Assembly (NCBI GenBank): GCA_044464765.1
Contig: JBIQKZ010000030.1
Span: 1-15,802 of the forward strand
Direction: 5' to 3'
Source of the DNA: JBIQKZ01 sp044464765
GTDB taxonomy: Bacteria; Pseudomonadota; Gammaproteobacteria; Burkholderiales; Burkholderiaceae_B
DNA length: 15,802 bases
Below are positions 7,271 to 14,120 of this stretch, in pieces. The notes under the pieces were generated by a model. That model ran no database searches. It was not told where the DNA came from and saw nothing but the letters and a program-made list of their open reading frames with translations. Position numbers and translations under genes: made by a program. Each line of letters opens with the position of its first letter. The first letter of the stretch is position 1.

Positions 7271-8107
7271 TTGTCGATGGTATCAAGTCAAACTGAAAAA
7301 TGCGTGCCACTGGCCGAACTCGTGGCCAGAATCCCCAACGGAGCGTCGCTGGCATTGGGCGGTAGCTTTCTGCATCGGGGCCCGTTCGCCTTCGTGCGGG
7401 AACTCGTACGCCAGAAAAAAACCGATCTCGAAATCATCAAGCAATCGCCTGGCTACGATATCGACCTGCTGTGTCGTGCGGGTGTCGCAACCCGTGCGCG
7501 CACGGGTATCGTGGCGATGGAAGGAAACTTCGGGTTGGCTCCCAATTATCGCAAGGCGATTGAGTCGGGCCGGCTCAAGCTGGAAGAGCATGCGTGCGCC
7601 ACCCTTACCGCAGGCCTGCGGGCGGCGGCCTTCGGAATACCGTTCCAGCCTTGCGGCGGAATCGTGGGAAGCGATCTGGTAAATATCAACCAATGGCAAA
7701 ACGTGCCCGACCCCTATGGTTCGGGGCAGTCCGTATATGTGATCCCCGCCATACAGCCCGATTATGCAGTCATTCATGCGAACGCGGTTGACGCGCTGGG
7801 CAACGTGTTGGTGCGCGGCACGGCGCACTGGGACCGCATCATGACGCGTGCAGCAAAAAAAGTACTGGTTATCGCCGAACAACTGGTCGATACAAACGAA
7901 TTTACGCCAGACCCTGAGCTGACGCTTGTGCCGTACTTCATGGTTGAAGCGATGTCGGTGGTGCCCAACGGGGCCTGGCCGGGGTCGTGCTGGCCTCATT
8001 ACGAGGTGGACTACCCTGCCGTAACCCGCTATCTGCAGCCGGGTGCGCAGGTGTTGCAAGAGCATTTGGATACGGCTCCGGAATTACTATTAGGCGCAAT
8101 GCAATGA
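7271..8107 (+). CDS. CoA-transferase family I, alpha subunit (GctA/IpdA-like)
   Basis: A 278-residue member of the family I CoA-transferase alpha subunits, the group of glutaconate CoA-transferase GctA and the ring-cleaving hydrolase subunit IpdA. Seen in the sequence are the N-terminal SLALGGSFLHRGPFAFVREL, then TDLEIIKQSPGYDIDLL, the block LEEHACATLTAGLRAAAFGIPF (about 104-125) and QPDYAVIHANAVDALGN. The TTG start at 7271 lies 5 bp after a strong AAGGAGG; an ATG at 7277 (11 bp away) would remove two residues and cannot be excluded. Its stop overlaps the start of the beta-subunit gene, as usual for two-subunit enzymes. The partner lacks the catalytic glutamate of true transferases, so the pair may be an IpdAB-like C-C hydrolase rather than a CoA-transferase. 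Confidence 0.83.
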   Translation: MSMVSSQTEKCVPLAELVARIPNGASLALGGSFLHRGPFAFVRELVRQKKTDLEIIKQSPGYDIDLLCRAGVATRARTGIVAMEGNFGLAPNYRKAIESGRLKLEEHACATLTAGLRAAAFGIPFQPCGGIVGSDLVNINQWQNVPDPYGSGQSVYVIPAIQPDYAVIHANAVDALGNVLVRGTAHWDRIMTRAAKKVLVIAEQLVDTNEFTPDPELTLVPYFMVEAMSVVPNGAWPGSCWPHYEVDYPAVTRYLQPGAQVLQEHLDTAPELLLGAMQ

Positions 8108-8838
8108 AAGACAACTGGTCGGCGTTTTCCTATATCGTCATCAATCTGGCACGGTTCATTCGACCCAACGAAATTACCTTCAGCGGGGTCAACTCCAACC
8201 CGCCCATGCTGGCCTGCCTGCTCGCCAAGCGTGCATACCCGTGGGATTTCACGTATATCAATGTTGCCGGAGGCGTGGACCCCACGCCCTCCCATATTCC
8301 CATTTCCAGTTCCGACCCGGTGCTTGCCGAGCTGTCCGCCTCGGTGTTTTCCAACGAGGATTTCTACGATTTGTGCACACGCGGGAAAATGGATTTGACA
8401 TTTCTTGGCGCGGCGCAGATCGATGGCGAGGGCAACGCGAACAATTCATGCATAGGCGATTGGCATAACCCCAAGGTCAGGTTGCCCGGCGGGGGAGGAG
8501 GGGCCGTCATGCTGCCCACCGCCCGTCGCGCCTGTACCTGGCGCACCGAGCATTCCCGGCGCACCTTTGTAGACAAGCTGGACTTTCGTACATCATGGGG
8601 GGGCTTTCATGGGGTCGTGACCCCGATCGCTGTTTTCATAAAGAAGGACAATCGCCTGGCGCTGCAGTCATGGCATCCCGAAGTCTGTCTGGACGAAGTC
8701 ATTGAGCGCACCGCGTTTCTGTTCGACCATGAAGGCGCCCATCCCACCGAGCCGCCCACGCCCGAGGAAATACGAGCTTTGAAAGAACTCGATCCAGACG
8801 GGCAGTTCGAGCGGGATGCCGCCGTGACGTTGCGTTAA
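8104..8838 (+). CDS. CoA-transferase family I, beta subunit lacking the catalytic Glu (GctB/IpdB-like)
   Basis: A 244-residue beta subunit. It aligns with GctB of Acidaminococcus over residues 51-71 without gaps: GctB has IIVESG with catalytic Glu54, while this protein has YINVAG with Val54. Downstream the family block FLGAAQIDGEGNANN, then GDWHNPKVRLPG, is well kept, so the protein is intact and not decayed. The tail (SWHPEVCLDEVIERTAF, then TPEEIRALKELDP) resembles IpdB, whose complex with IpdA hydrolyses a C-C bond in a cyclic beta-oxo-CoA ester and also lacks the transferase glutamate. The ATG at 8104 overlaps the alpha-subunit TGA (ATGA), which decides the start; an in-frame upstream extension to 7987 is an overlap artefact. 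Function as hydrolase is inference. Confidence 0.84.
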   Translation: MKDNWSAFSYIVINLARFIRPNEITFSGVNSNPPMLACLLAKRAYPWDFTYINVAGGVDPTPSHIPISSSDPVLAELSASVFSNEDFYDLCTRGKMDLTFLGAAQIDGEGNANNSCIGDWHNPKVRLPGGGGGAVMLPTARRACTWRTEHSRRTFVDKLDFRTSWGGFHGVVTPIAVFIKKDNRLALQSWHPEVCLDEVIERTAFLFDHEGAHPTEPPTPEEIRALKELDPDGQFERDAAVTLR

Positions 8839-8849
8839 TAGGAGCGAGT

Positions 8850-10382
8850 ATGCAGCCGCTGTTGGGCTTTCAGGAGTTTGTCTCTCACGGAACTGTGCTT
8901 GACGCTTATGCGAAGGCTTGGCGTTGTCCGCAGTTGCACACGCATTGCGCCTTGTCGGACGGGGAAGTTTCGCTGGCGTATGGGCAATTGTATGACCGGG
9001 TAAGCGGCGTTGCCGGCCAGCTTCACGCCGCCGGCATTCGCCCGTTGCAGCCCGTTCTGGTTGCCATGGACCGGTCCGTGCAAAGTGTCCTCGCCATTCT
9101 CGGCATTATGGCGGCCGGTGCCTGCCCGTGCCCCCTGGACATGCGTTTGACCGACACCGAGATTGCACAGCGGCTGCGTGCCGCGGGTATTGACTGCATC
9201 GTGTGCGACGTCGCCAATTTCCAGCGGCTTGCCGATGGATTCCCGCACAAGGTGCTGGCGCTAGAGCATCTGGACGAGGCCGCGCCCTACTGGCACGACA
9301 ATGCCCAGCCCGAGGATCCCGGGCTGCTGCTGTTTACGTCGGGCAGCACGGGGCATGCGAAAGGGGCGTTGCTCAGTCATCGTGGCTTGCTGAACAACGC
9401 CATCGACATCGTGAGGGTGACCGAGCTTTCGGTTGACGACCGGCTTTTGCATGTCATGCCGCTTAACCACACCAACGGCTTGTGCAATCAATTATTCAGC
9501 CCTCTGCTGATAGGGGCAACAGTATGCCTGGCCGGACGCTTTCGCGCCGAGAACATGCCGGAGCTTGTGCAGCAATTCCTCCCGACCATCATCACCGCGG
9601 TGCCCACCATGTATTCGCGTATGCTGGCCGTGGAGTTTCCCGCCGCCGCCCTAAAAGGCCTTCGCATAGCGCGCTGCGGCTCGGCTCCCCTAACGGATGC
9701 GCTGCATCGACGCATCGAGCAGCATTTTGGCTGCCCGCTGATCGTGTCATACGGTCTTTCCGAGGCCACCTGCACTTCGGTGATGAATCCGCTGCATGCG
9801 CGCAAGGTGGGCTCCATCGGCAAGCCTATGCCGAACCAGCGGGTGTTCCTGAAAACCCCGCAAGGTGGCGAAGTGACGACACCGGGAGCCGTCGGCGAAA
9901 TCTGCATCGCCGGCTCCAGCCTGATGCTGGGCTACGTCGGAATCGAGCAGGACGGTGTTTTGCAGCCGACCGGCGAGGTCTTGCGCACCGGAGACCTGGG
10001 CAAGTTCGATGAGGAAGGCTACCTTTATATAACGGGCCGGCTCAAGGACATCATCATCCGGGGCGGCGAAAACATTTCCCCCGCGTCGATCGAAGAGGTG
10101 ATCAGCAGCCATGCGGAGGTTAAGGCGTGCTGTGTGGTTGCCCAGGAAAACGACGATCTGGGCGAGGTTCCCGTCAGCTTTGTCGTGGCGAAAGCGGGGC
10201 ATGGCCTCACTAAGGAAAGCATCCAGCACCTGGTGTCTTCCCGCCTGTCACGCATCCATCAACTGGAGAATGTCTTCTTCCTGGATTCCCTGCCCGAGAA
10301 CGCCATCGGCAAGATAGACCGAAAGGTGCTGGAGAATATGGCAAACAGCCACCGGGCGGGGACCAGACCGCGCCGGGTCTGA
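8850..10382 (+). CDS. Acyl-CoA ligase (ANL superfamily, AMP-forming)
   Basis: A 510-residue adenylate-forming ligase, full length. The ATP-binding P-loop motif is FTSGSTGHAKG (162-172), followed by SYGLSEATCTSVM (A5 region), LRTGDLGKFDEEGYLYITGR (A7-A8 hinge region), GGENISPASIEEVI, and the C-terminal catalytic lysine Lys488 in NAIGKIDRK. It should activate a carboxylic acid to its CoA thioester through an acyl-adenylate. AGGAG lies 5 bp before the ATG, and only 11 bp separate it from the beta-subunit gene. It is the last gene of the operon. Whether it acts on the imported ring compound or on an open-chain product cannot be told from sequence. Confidence 0.9.
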   Translation: MQPLLGFQEFVSHGTVLDAYAKAWRCPQLHTHCALSDGEVSLAYGQLYDRVSGVAGQLHAAGIRPLQPVLVAMDRSVQSVLAILGIMAAGACPCPLDMRLTDTEIAQRLRAAGIDCIVCDVANFQRLADGFPHKVLALEHLDEAAPYWHDNAQPEDPGLLLFTSGSTGHAKGALLSHRGLLNNAIDIVRVTELSVDDRLLHVMPLNHTNGLCNQLFSPLLIGATVCLAGRFRAENMPELVQQFLPTIITAVPTMYSRMLAVEFPAAALKGLRIARCGSAPLTDALHRRIEQHFGCPLIVSYGLSEATCTSVMNPLHARKVGSIGKPMPNQRVFLKTPQGGEVTTPGAVGEICIAGSSLMLGYVGIEQDGVLQPTGEVLRTGDLGKFDEEGYLYITGRLKDIIIRGGENISPASIEEVISSHAEVKACCVVAQENDDLGEVPVSFVVAKAGHGLTKESIQHLVSSRLSRIHQLENVFFLDSLPENAIGKIDRKVLENMANSHRAGTRPRRV

Positions 10383-10413
10383 CACGAGCGGATGTGACGG
10401 CCACGATGCGCAA

Positions 10414-11238
10414 TCATGACTCCCGACCAGCGGGCCTTGCAGGATGGTAGGTGTTGAGAATATGACTATCGGCTGGTGGATCCTCTTGGAAAGCTTGCGA
10501 TACGGCCTCGACGATCTCGGTCCACACACCGGGCGCACTCAGTATGGGCATTTGCTTGGCCAGCGCATTGCTTAGCTTACCGTTATTCTGCTCAATGGAT
10601 CGAAGAACGCGGTCTGCCTGCGGGTCAGGCATTTCGACCACTTCTTTGAGGGCATGGCGAGCACGTGCGTGATTGCGCAGATAGCGTGACTGCTCGCGCA
10701 TCTGTTCTTTTAAAGTGCGTTTGACGATGCCAGACAGGTAGGCGACATGCGCGCTTAAATCAAGATAGCGCCACATCGGCCGAACCTGTTCGTTGCCGTT
10801 GAACTCGACGTTGGAAGCGACGCCATCCGGATAAGCGGTATGCCCGGAAGCGAACGTTATATGTTCATGCGCAACTTGCATCAGCGGCTTGGATACCTCA
10901 TTCAATATGCGGTCGTAACTGCGACGCTCTCCAGAGTTGTCGGTGATGACAGCCGACACAGGCAGAATCACGGGCTCGGGTATAGCGCCATCACGCCGCA
11001 GTATGTCGTTGATCAGAAAGCGGTGCACGCGACCATTACCATCGGCCAGCGGATGAATGTAGACAAAGCCGAAAGCGGCTACGGCACTGCGCATGACAGG
11101 CGACTGTCCTTGTGTGCGCTCAAGGAACACGCGAAGGCCTTCCAGCATGGCCGCAACATCATCGGCTGGTGGCGCTACATAATGCACAACGTCCTGATAG
11201 CGTACTGTTTCTCCTACGAAGACGGGTGACTGGCGCAA
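10414..11238 (-). pseudogene. 5'-truncated Fic-family (AMP transferase) gene
   Basis: The open frame encodes 274 residues with the Fic motif HPLADGNGR at 62-70 (consensus HPFx[D/E]GNG[K/R]; Phe is replaced by Leu) and a C-terminal winged-helix-like part (about 208-255, SIEQNNGKLSNALAKQMPIL). Related Fic proteins of this type are markedly longer, with a large N-terminal part before the segment matching residue 1; here the frame can be extended only seven codons before a TGA (11257-11259), and the only start is TTG at 11236-11238. The missing part normally carries the inhibitory helix motif (S/T)xxxE(G/N). It converges on the catabolic operon, whose last stop is 31 bp away. It could be a decayed remnant or, if translated, an uninhibited Fic domain; remnant is more likely. 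Confidence 0.65.
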
Positions 11239-11249
11239 ACTCGTTGGGA

Positions 11250-11269
11250 AGGTCGTTCATAGGTCGTTC
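11250..11269. repeat. Short tandem duplication at the 5' break of the Fic frame
   Basis: AGGTCGTTC occurs at 11250-11258 and again at 11261-11269, an 11-bp period. The in-frame stop that closes the Fic frame upstream (11257-11259 on the minus strand) falls in this duplication, which may mark the end point of a deletion or slippage event. Confidence 0.4.
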
Positions 11270-11331
11270 CCGCGGCTAATGCCGAGGGATGTGCAAAAAA
11301 GAAGAGCTGTGCTGGAAAGGTGTTTAATTCG

Positions 11332-11392
11332 ATTATGCCCGCATAAAATTAATTATGAAATCTTATCCATGCATAAAATTGATTATATGCAT
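11332..11392 (-). promoter_or_regulatory. Repeat array with TATAAT box upstream of the Fic gene
   Basis: The 16-mer GCATAAAATTRATTAT is repeated at 11341-11356 and 11371-11386, exactly 30 bp apart. TTATGC (11333-11338) and GCATAA (11341-11346) form a palindrome with a 2-bp gap, and ATGCATA (11369-11375) and TATGCAT (11386-11392) form a second one with a 10-bp gap. On the minus strand the right-hand copy contains an exact TATAAT (plus 11382-11387), but no convincing -35 box. The array looks like a set of operators over a leftward promoter, perhaps the original control region of the Fic gene or of a lost neighbour such as an antitoxin. Confidence 0.45.
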
Positions 11393-11462
11393 GGGGGGCA
11401 GTAGGGCTTTGGATTGTCTGATGCGCTAAGTCGACTGCCTCTCTTTGAGGAGTGAAGGTCTG

Positions 11463-11479
11463 GGGCGCTTGATGCGCCC
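11463..11479 (-). terminator. Hairpin downstream of the diguanylate cyclase gene
   Basis: GGGCGC (11463-11468) pairs with GCGCCC (11474-11479) around a 5-nt loop, about 25 bp past the end of the leftward cyclase gene. There is no T-run, so it is at most a weak or factor-assisted terminator. The rest of 11239-11504 contains no gene, only this hairpin and the repeats listed separately. Confidence 0.3.
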
Positions 11480-11504
11480 GCAGTGAAATCGACGCGCCTT
11501 AAGT

Positions 11505-13280
11505 TCAGGCGAGCGCCAGTTCGACACGGTTCCGACCGGAATGCTTTGCTGTATACAGAGCGACGTCGGCCCGGTTGACTATCTTCACGACGTCGTCTCC
11601 CGGCGCGAAGCAGGTAACACCGAAACTGGCCGTCATTTTCCCGACCCTCGGGAAGTCGTGGGCCTGGATCTCGCTGCGTAGCTTTTCCGCCAGTTGGGCC
11701 GCGTCATCCAGGTTGGCATTGGGTACGATGATCAGAAACTCTTCCCCACCCCAGCGTCCCACTGTGTCAACGGCGCGTGTATGGGCCGTAAGGATCCTGG
11801 CCGTGCCCACCAGCATATCGTCGCCGATCAGGTGGCCATGCACATCATTGACCTGCTTGAATGCGTCCAAGTCAAGCAAGACGATCGCAAAAGGCGTGTC
11901 GTAGCGCAGCGCCCGCCGCAGATTCTCCTCGAGCACGTGGTCCAGCTGAATCCGGTTGACCAACTGGGTTAGACGGTCTGTTCGGGAAAGCTTGGTGATC
12001 TCTCGATTCGAAGCCTCGAGCTCCGAGGTGACTGCATCGATGAAACGCATCAGGCGCGATACCACCCGCGTGTGCTTGTGCGCATACGGGTCGGTGCCCT
12101 GGATTTCGGTATTTATACCTAGCGCCAACGGCTGCTTCGTATCGGTACCGGCTTCACCTTCACGCAACCCGACGGCCACCATGGTCGAGTTAAGCAGCCG
12201 AAGATTGCTGGATGAGGAATAGAACTCTCCATAGGTATAAAACCCAAAGGTGGGCGCCAAGGTTTCGAACGGCCGCGTTTCCAGATCCACGTCGTTTTGC
12301 ATCAAGAAGCGACGGCACCCGCAGGTGTACAGAAAGATCGTTTGCGGCGAAAACCGGGCCATGGTTTGATGGATTTGCAAGGCATCGCTGACAATCAGAT
12401 CCATATCGCCATACCCAATGCGGAAATGTTCGCCCTCGTGAATATCGGCGACAAATTGCAGGGCGCCATCGCGGGTTGCCGCCACCGGCACCCTGGCCAA
12501 GAGCTCGCCGTCCCGTTCCAAAAGGAAGGGAAACTCCAATGCATTCAGGTAGAACGTTTCGTCATTGGCGATGTTCAGATAACGACGGTAAACATCGAAG
12601 GCAGGCTTGCCGTCAACCGTTTTAACCAGCAACTGATCAACTCCCGTGACCTGCATTGACTTGCTTAGAGGCCGCCAACCAAGATAGGTTTTCGACTCGA
12701 TATGAAGGTCGTCCCCCGCAAGCACCACCGCAACCGCGCCATGCGAATACTGCTGGTCGCCGGCAAATACCAGCGAGTGAGTCATGGCGGCATAATCGCC
12801 CGCACCCCCGCCAAAAATCGGAAAGCCGCTTGCGGTGGACTCCAGGCCTTGCAGCAGGGCGCAGGCATCGATACTTAACGGGGTGGCTAAAAGCAGCACG
12901 CCCACGATCTTCCCGGGGCACTGGCTGATTCGCCTGCCTAGCTTGGCGCCCACCTGGCCGGCATGCGGATCCTGGCACGGCATGGCTATCGCGGAAAGCG
13001 TAGAGCTTTCAAAACAGGTAAAGCCGATTACCGTACAGCCTGTTAGGGAATACCCCTCGGACACCTCGCCAACCGTGGTTGCGCCCACAACCGTCGCCGT
13101 TGGCAGCCTGCGGCTTACCAGCGCCGACACCGCCTGCAGATGCTGGGGGTTCGTATCCGCCGAGAAAATCTGAACCAAGACGGACGAGGATGACGAAACC
13201 GCATCCAGAAGGATGGGGTCGCTAAGGAATGTTTCCAGCGCTTCGTGGCTCGTGTAGCGATGAGTAGAGTGAGTAATCAT
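11505..13280 (-). CDS. Diguanylate cyclase with FIST sensory domains (FIST_N-FIST_C-GGDEF)
   Basis: A 591-residue protein. Residues about 30-225 form a FIST_N domain (TVVGATTVGEVSEG, FPIFGGGAGD) and about 240-390 a FIST_C domain (TIFLYTCGCRRFLM, GFYTYGEFYSS). A helical linker (about 400-432) leads to a GGDEF domain (about 430-590) with RTDRLTQLVNR at its start and GGEEF at 511-515. The active-site signature is intact, and the product-binding I-site RxxD (RAVD, 502-505) precedes it by the standard five residues, so it should make c-di-GMP and be feedback inhibited. FIST domains are thought to bind small ligands such as amino acids. No signal peptide or TM segment is seen, so it is cytoplasmic. 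It is a single gene with no clear operon partner; the start is ATG at 13280 with AGGA about 16 bp upstream. Confidence 0.9.
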   Translation of the reverse strand: MITHSTHRYTSHEALETFLSDPILLDAVSSSSSVLVQIFSADTNPQHLQAVSALVSRRLPTATVVGATTVGEVSEGYSLTGCTVIGFTCFESSTLSAIAMPCQDPHAGQVGAKLGRRISQCPGKIVGVLLLATPLSIDACALLQGLESTASGFPIFGGGAGDYAAMTHSLVFAGDQQYSHGAVAVVLAGDDLHIESKTYLGWRPLSKSMQVTGVDQLLVKTVDGKPAFDVYRRYLNIANDETFYLNALEFPFLLERDGELLARVPVAATRDGALQFVADIHEGEHFRIGYGDMDLIVSDALQIHQTMARFSPQTIFLYTCGCRRFLMQNDVDLETRPFETLAPTFGFYTYGEFYSSSSNLRLLNSTMVAVGLREGEAGTDTKQPLALGINTEIQGTDPYAHKHTRVVSRLMRFIDAVTSELEASNREITKLSRTDRLTQLVNRIQLDHVLEENLRRALRYDTPFAIVLLDLDAFKQVNDVHGHLIGDDMLVGTARILTAHTRAVDTVGRWGGEEFLIIVPNANLDDAAQLAEKLRSEIQAHDFPRVGKMTASFGVTCFAPGDDVVKIVNRADVALYTAKHSGRNRVELALA

Positions 13281-13339
13281 TGCATGCTACGGTTCCTGTG
13301 TTAAGGGCAGTGTACCGGATTGCTTGGCGGGCGTATTGC

Positions 13340-13498
13340 TCAATTTACCGTTTTCAAACCCAACGTCACTACCACACAAACCACGGCCCCATCCGGCCCC
13401 GACGATACACCCAGGCTACCGCCCAAGCGCTCGGCGCGTGCCGCCATGCTGATGCCCCCCAGGCTCACCCCTGAAAGCCGGGATTCTGGTGGAAATGC
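13340..13498 (-). pseudogene. C-terminal remnant of a sensor histidine kinase (HATPase domain)
   Basis: On the minus strand a 52-codon frame ending in TGA (13340-13342) reads AFPPESRLSG, then VSLGGISMAARAERLGG and SLGVSSGPDGAVV. This matches the end of HATPase domains of NarX/DesK-type kinases, whose pattern is roughly G.GL.GM..RA..LGG.L...SGP.G..V followed by a last strand. The frame is closed by a TAA just upstream, and a GAT-AAT (Asp-Asn) in another frame there could be the broken DNG box. No upstream kinase domains follow; the rightward secreted-protein gene begins instead. It is too short to be functional and lies in the gap between two genes. Homology is recognised by eye from motif spacing. 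Confidence 0.5.
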
Positions 13499-13522
13499 CG
13501 AAAATTATCCAATTTCAGGATG

Positions 13523-13551
13523 TTGCAAACCTTTTCAGAAGAACGTACAGT
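13523..13551 (+). promoter_or_regulatory. Candidate promoter of the small secreted protein gene
   Basis: TTGCAA (13523-13528) and TACAGT (13546-13551) each match four of six consensus sigma-70 positions and are 17 bp apart. They would give a leader of about 90 nt before the ATG at 13650. Weak evidence. Confidence 0.3.
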
Positions 13552-13649
13552 ACCACGCGACTCAAATGCGCCGTCCCGTCAGGCCAAGCGACGTCCGGTG
13601 ACATGCGCACCCAGCCGCTCTTTTTCCAACATTTTTATTAAGGTTTATT

Positions 13650-13982
13650 ATGTTCAAGCGTTTTCTTATGCTGTCTGCTATTGCCGTCACCGCACTGGCC
13701 GGCACCAATGTTGCATTGGCCGCCGACCGCAACGTTAAGGTTATCAACAAAACCAAGACGCCCATCTTTGGCTTTTACGCTTCGCGCACTTCCACCAACG
13801 ACTGGGAAGAAGACATTTTGGGCGACGACGTGATCATGCCGGGAGACTCGATGATCATCGATATCGATGACGGCAGCGGCGCTTGCAAATTCGACCTCAA
13901 GGGTGAGTTCGAGGACGGTGAGGCAGTGGTGAAAACCAACGTCGACGTTTGCCAGCTCAGTGAGTTTTCGTTCACGGAATAA
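13650..13982 (+). CDS. Small secreted hypothetical protein
   Basis: A 110-residue protein with a classical Sec signal peptide: basic MFKRF, hydrophobic core, and likely cleavage after ALA at residue 24. The mature 86 residues are acidic and beta-rich in appearance (NVKVINKTKTPIFGFYAS, DWEEDILGDDVIMPGDS), with two cysteines, Cys79 (GACKFD) and Cys101 (DVCQLS), well placed for one disulphide. I recognise the general pattern of small periplasmic proteins with a NNT/NKT-like strand followed by DWEEDxLG, but know of no assigned function. Start ATG follows an AAGG-containing leader. It stands alone; the next gene is on the opposite strand, and the stretch after its stop holds no confident gene. Confidence 0.8.
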   Translation: MFKRFLMLSAIAVTALAGTNVALAADRNVKVINKTKTPIFGFYASRTSTNDWEEDILGDDVIMPGDSMIIDIDDGSGACKFDLKGEFEDGEAVVKTNVDVCQLSEFSFTE

Positions 13983-14120
13983 GAAAGCCCATCTCGTTCC
14001 CATCGGCGCGACCATCTTATGGAAAAGGTTCTCATCAGCGGTAGCGGCCGTGGCGGTGGGGGGATCGTTGCTGCCTGTTGCCAGAGCTTCGCCTCGGCTA
14101 GCACTTGACCAGATCAGGCG

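Noticed and set aside
7987..8103. In-frame 39-codon upstream extension of the beta subunit
   Set aside because: It overlaps the alpha-subunit gene deeply; the ATGA overlap at 8104-8107 and the GctB alignment in identical numbering support the start at 8104.
11225..11262. ATG at 11262 on the minus strand reading MNDLPNEFAPVTRLR as a Fic start
   Set aside because: It is in a different frame from the Fic domain and ends shortly; it could only matter if a frameshift joined them, for which there is no evidence.
13320..13601. Rightward 93-codon frame between the cyclase and the secreted protein
   Set aside because: Composition is not protein-like, and the opposite strand carries the histidine kinase remnant that explains the open frame.
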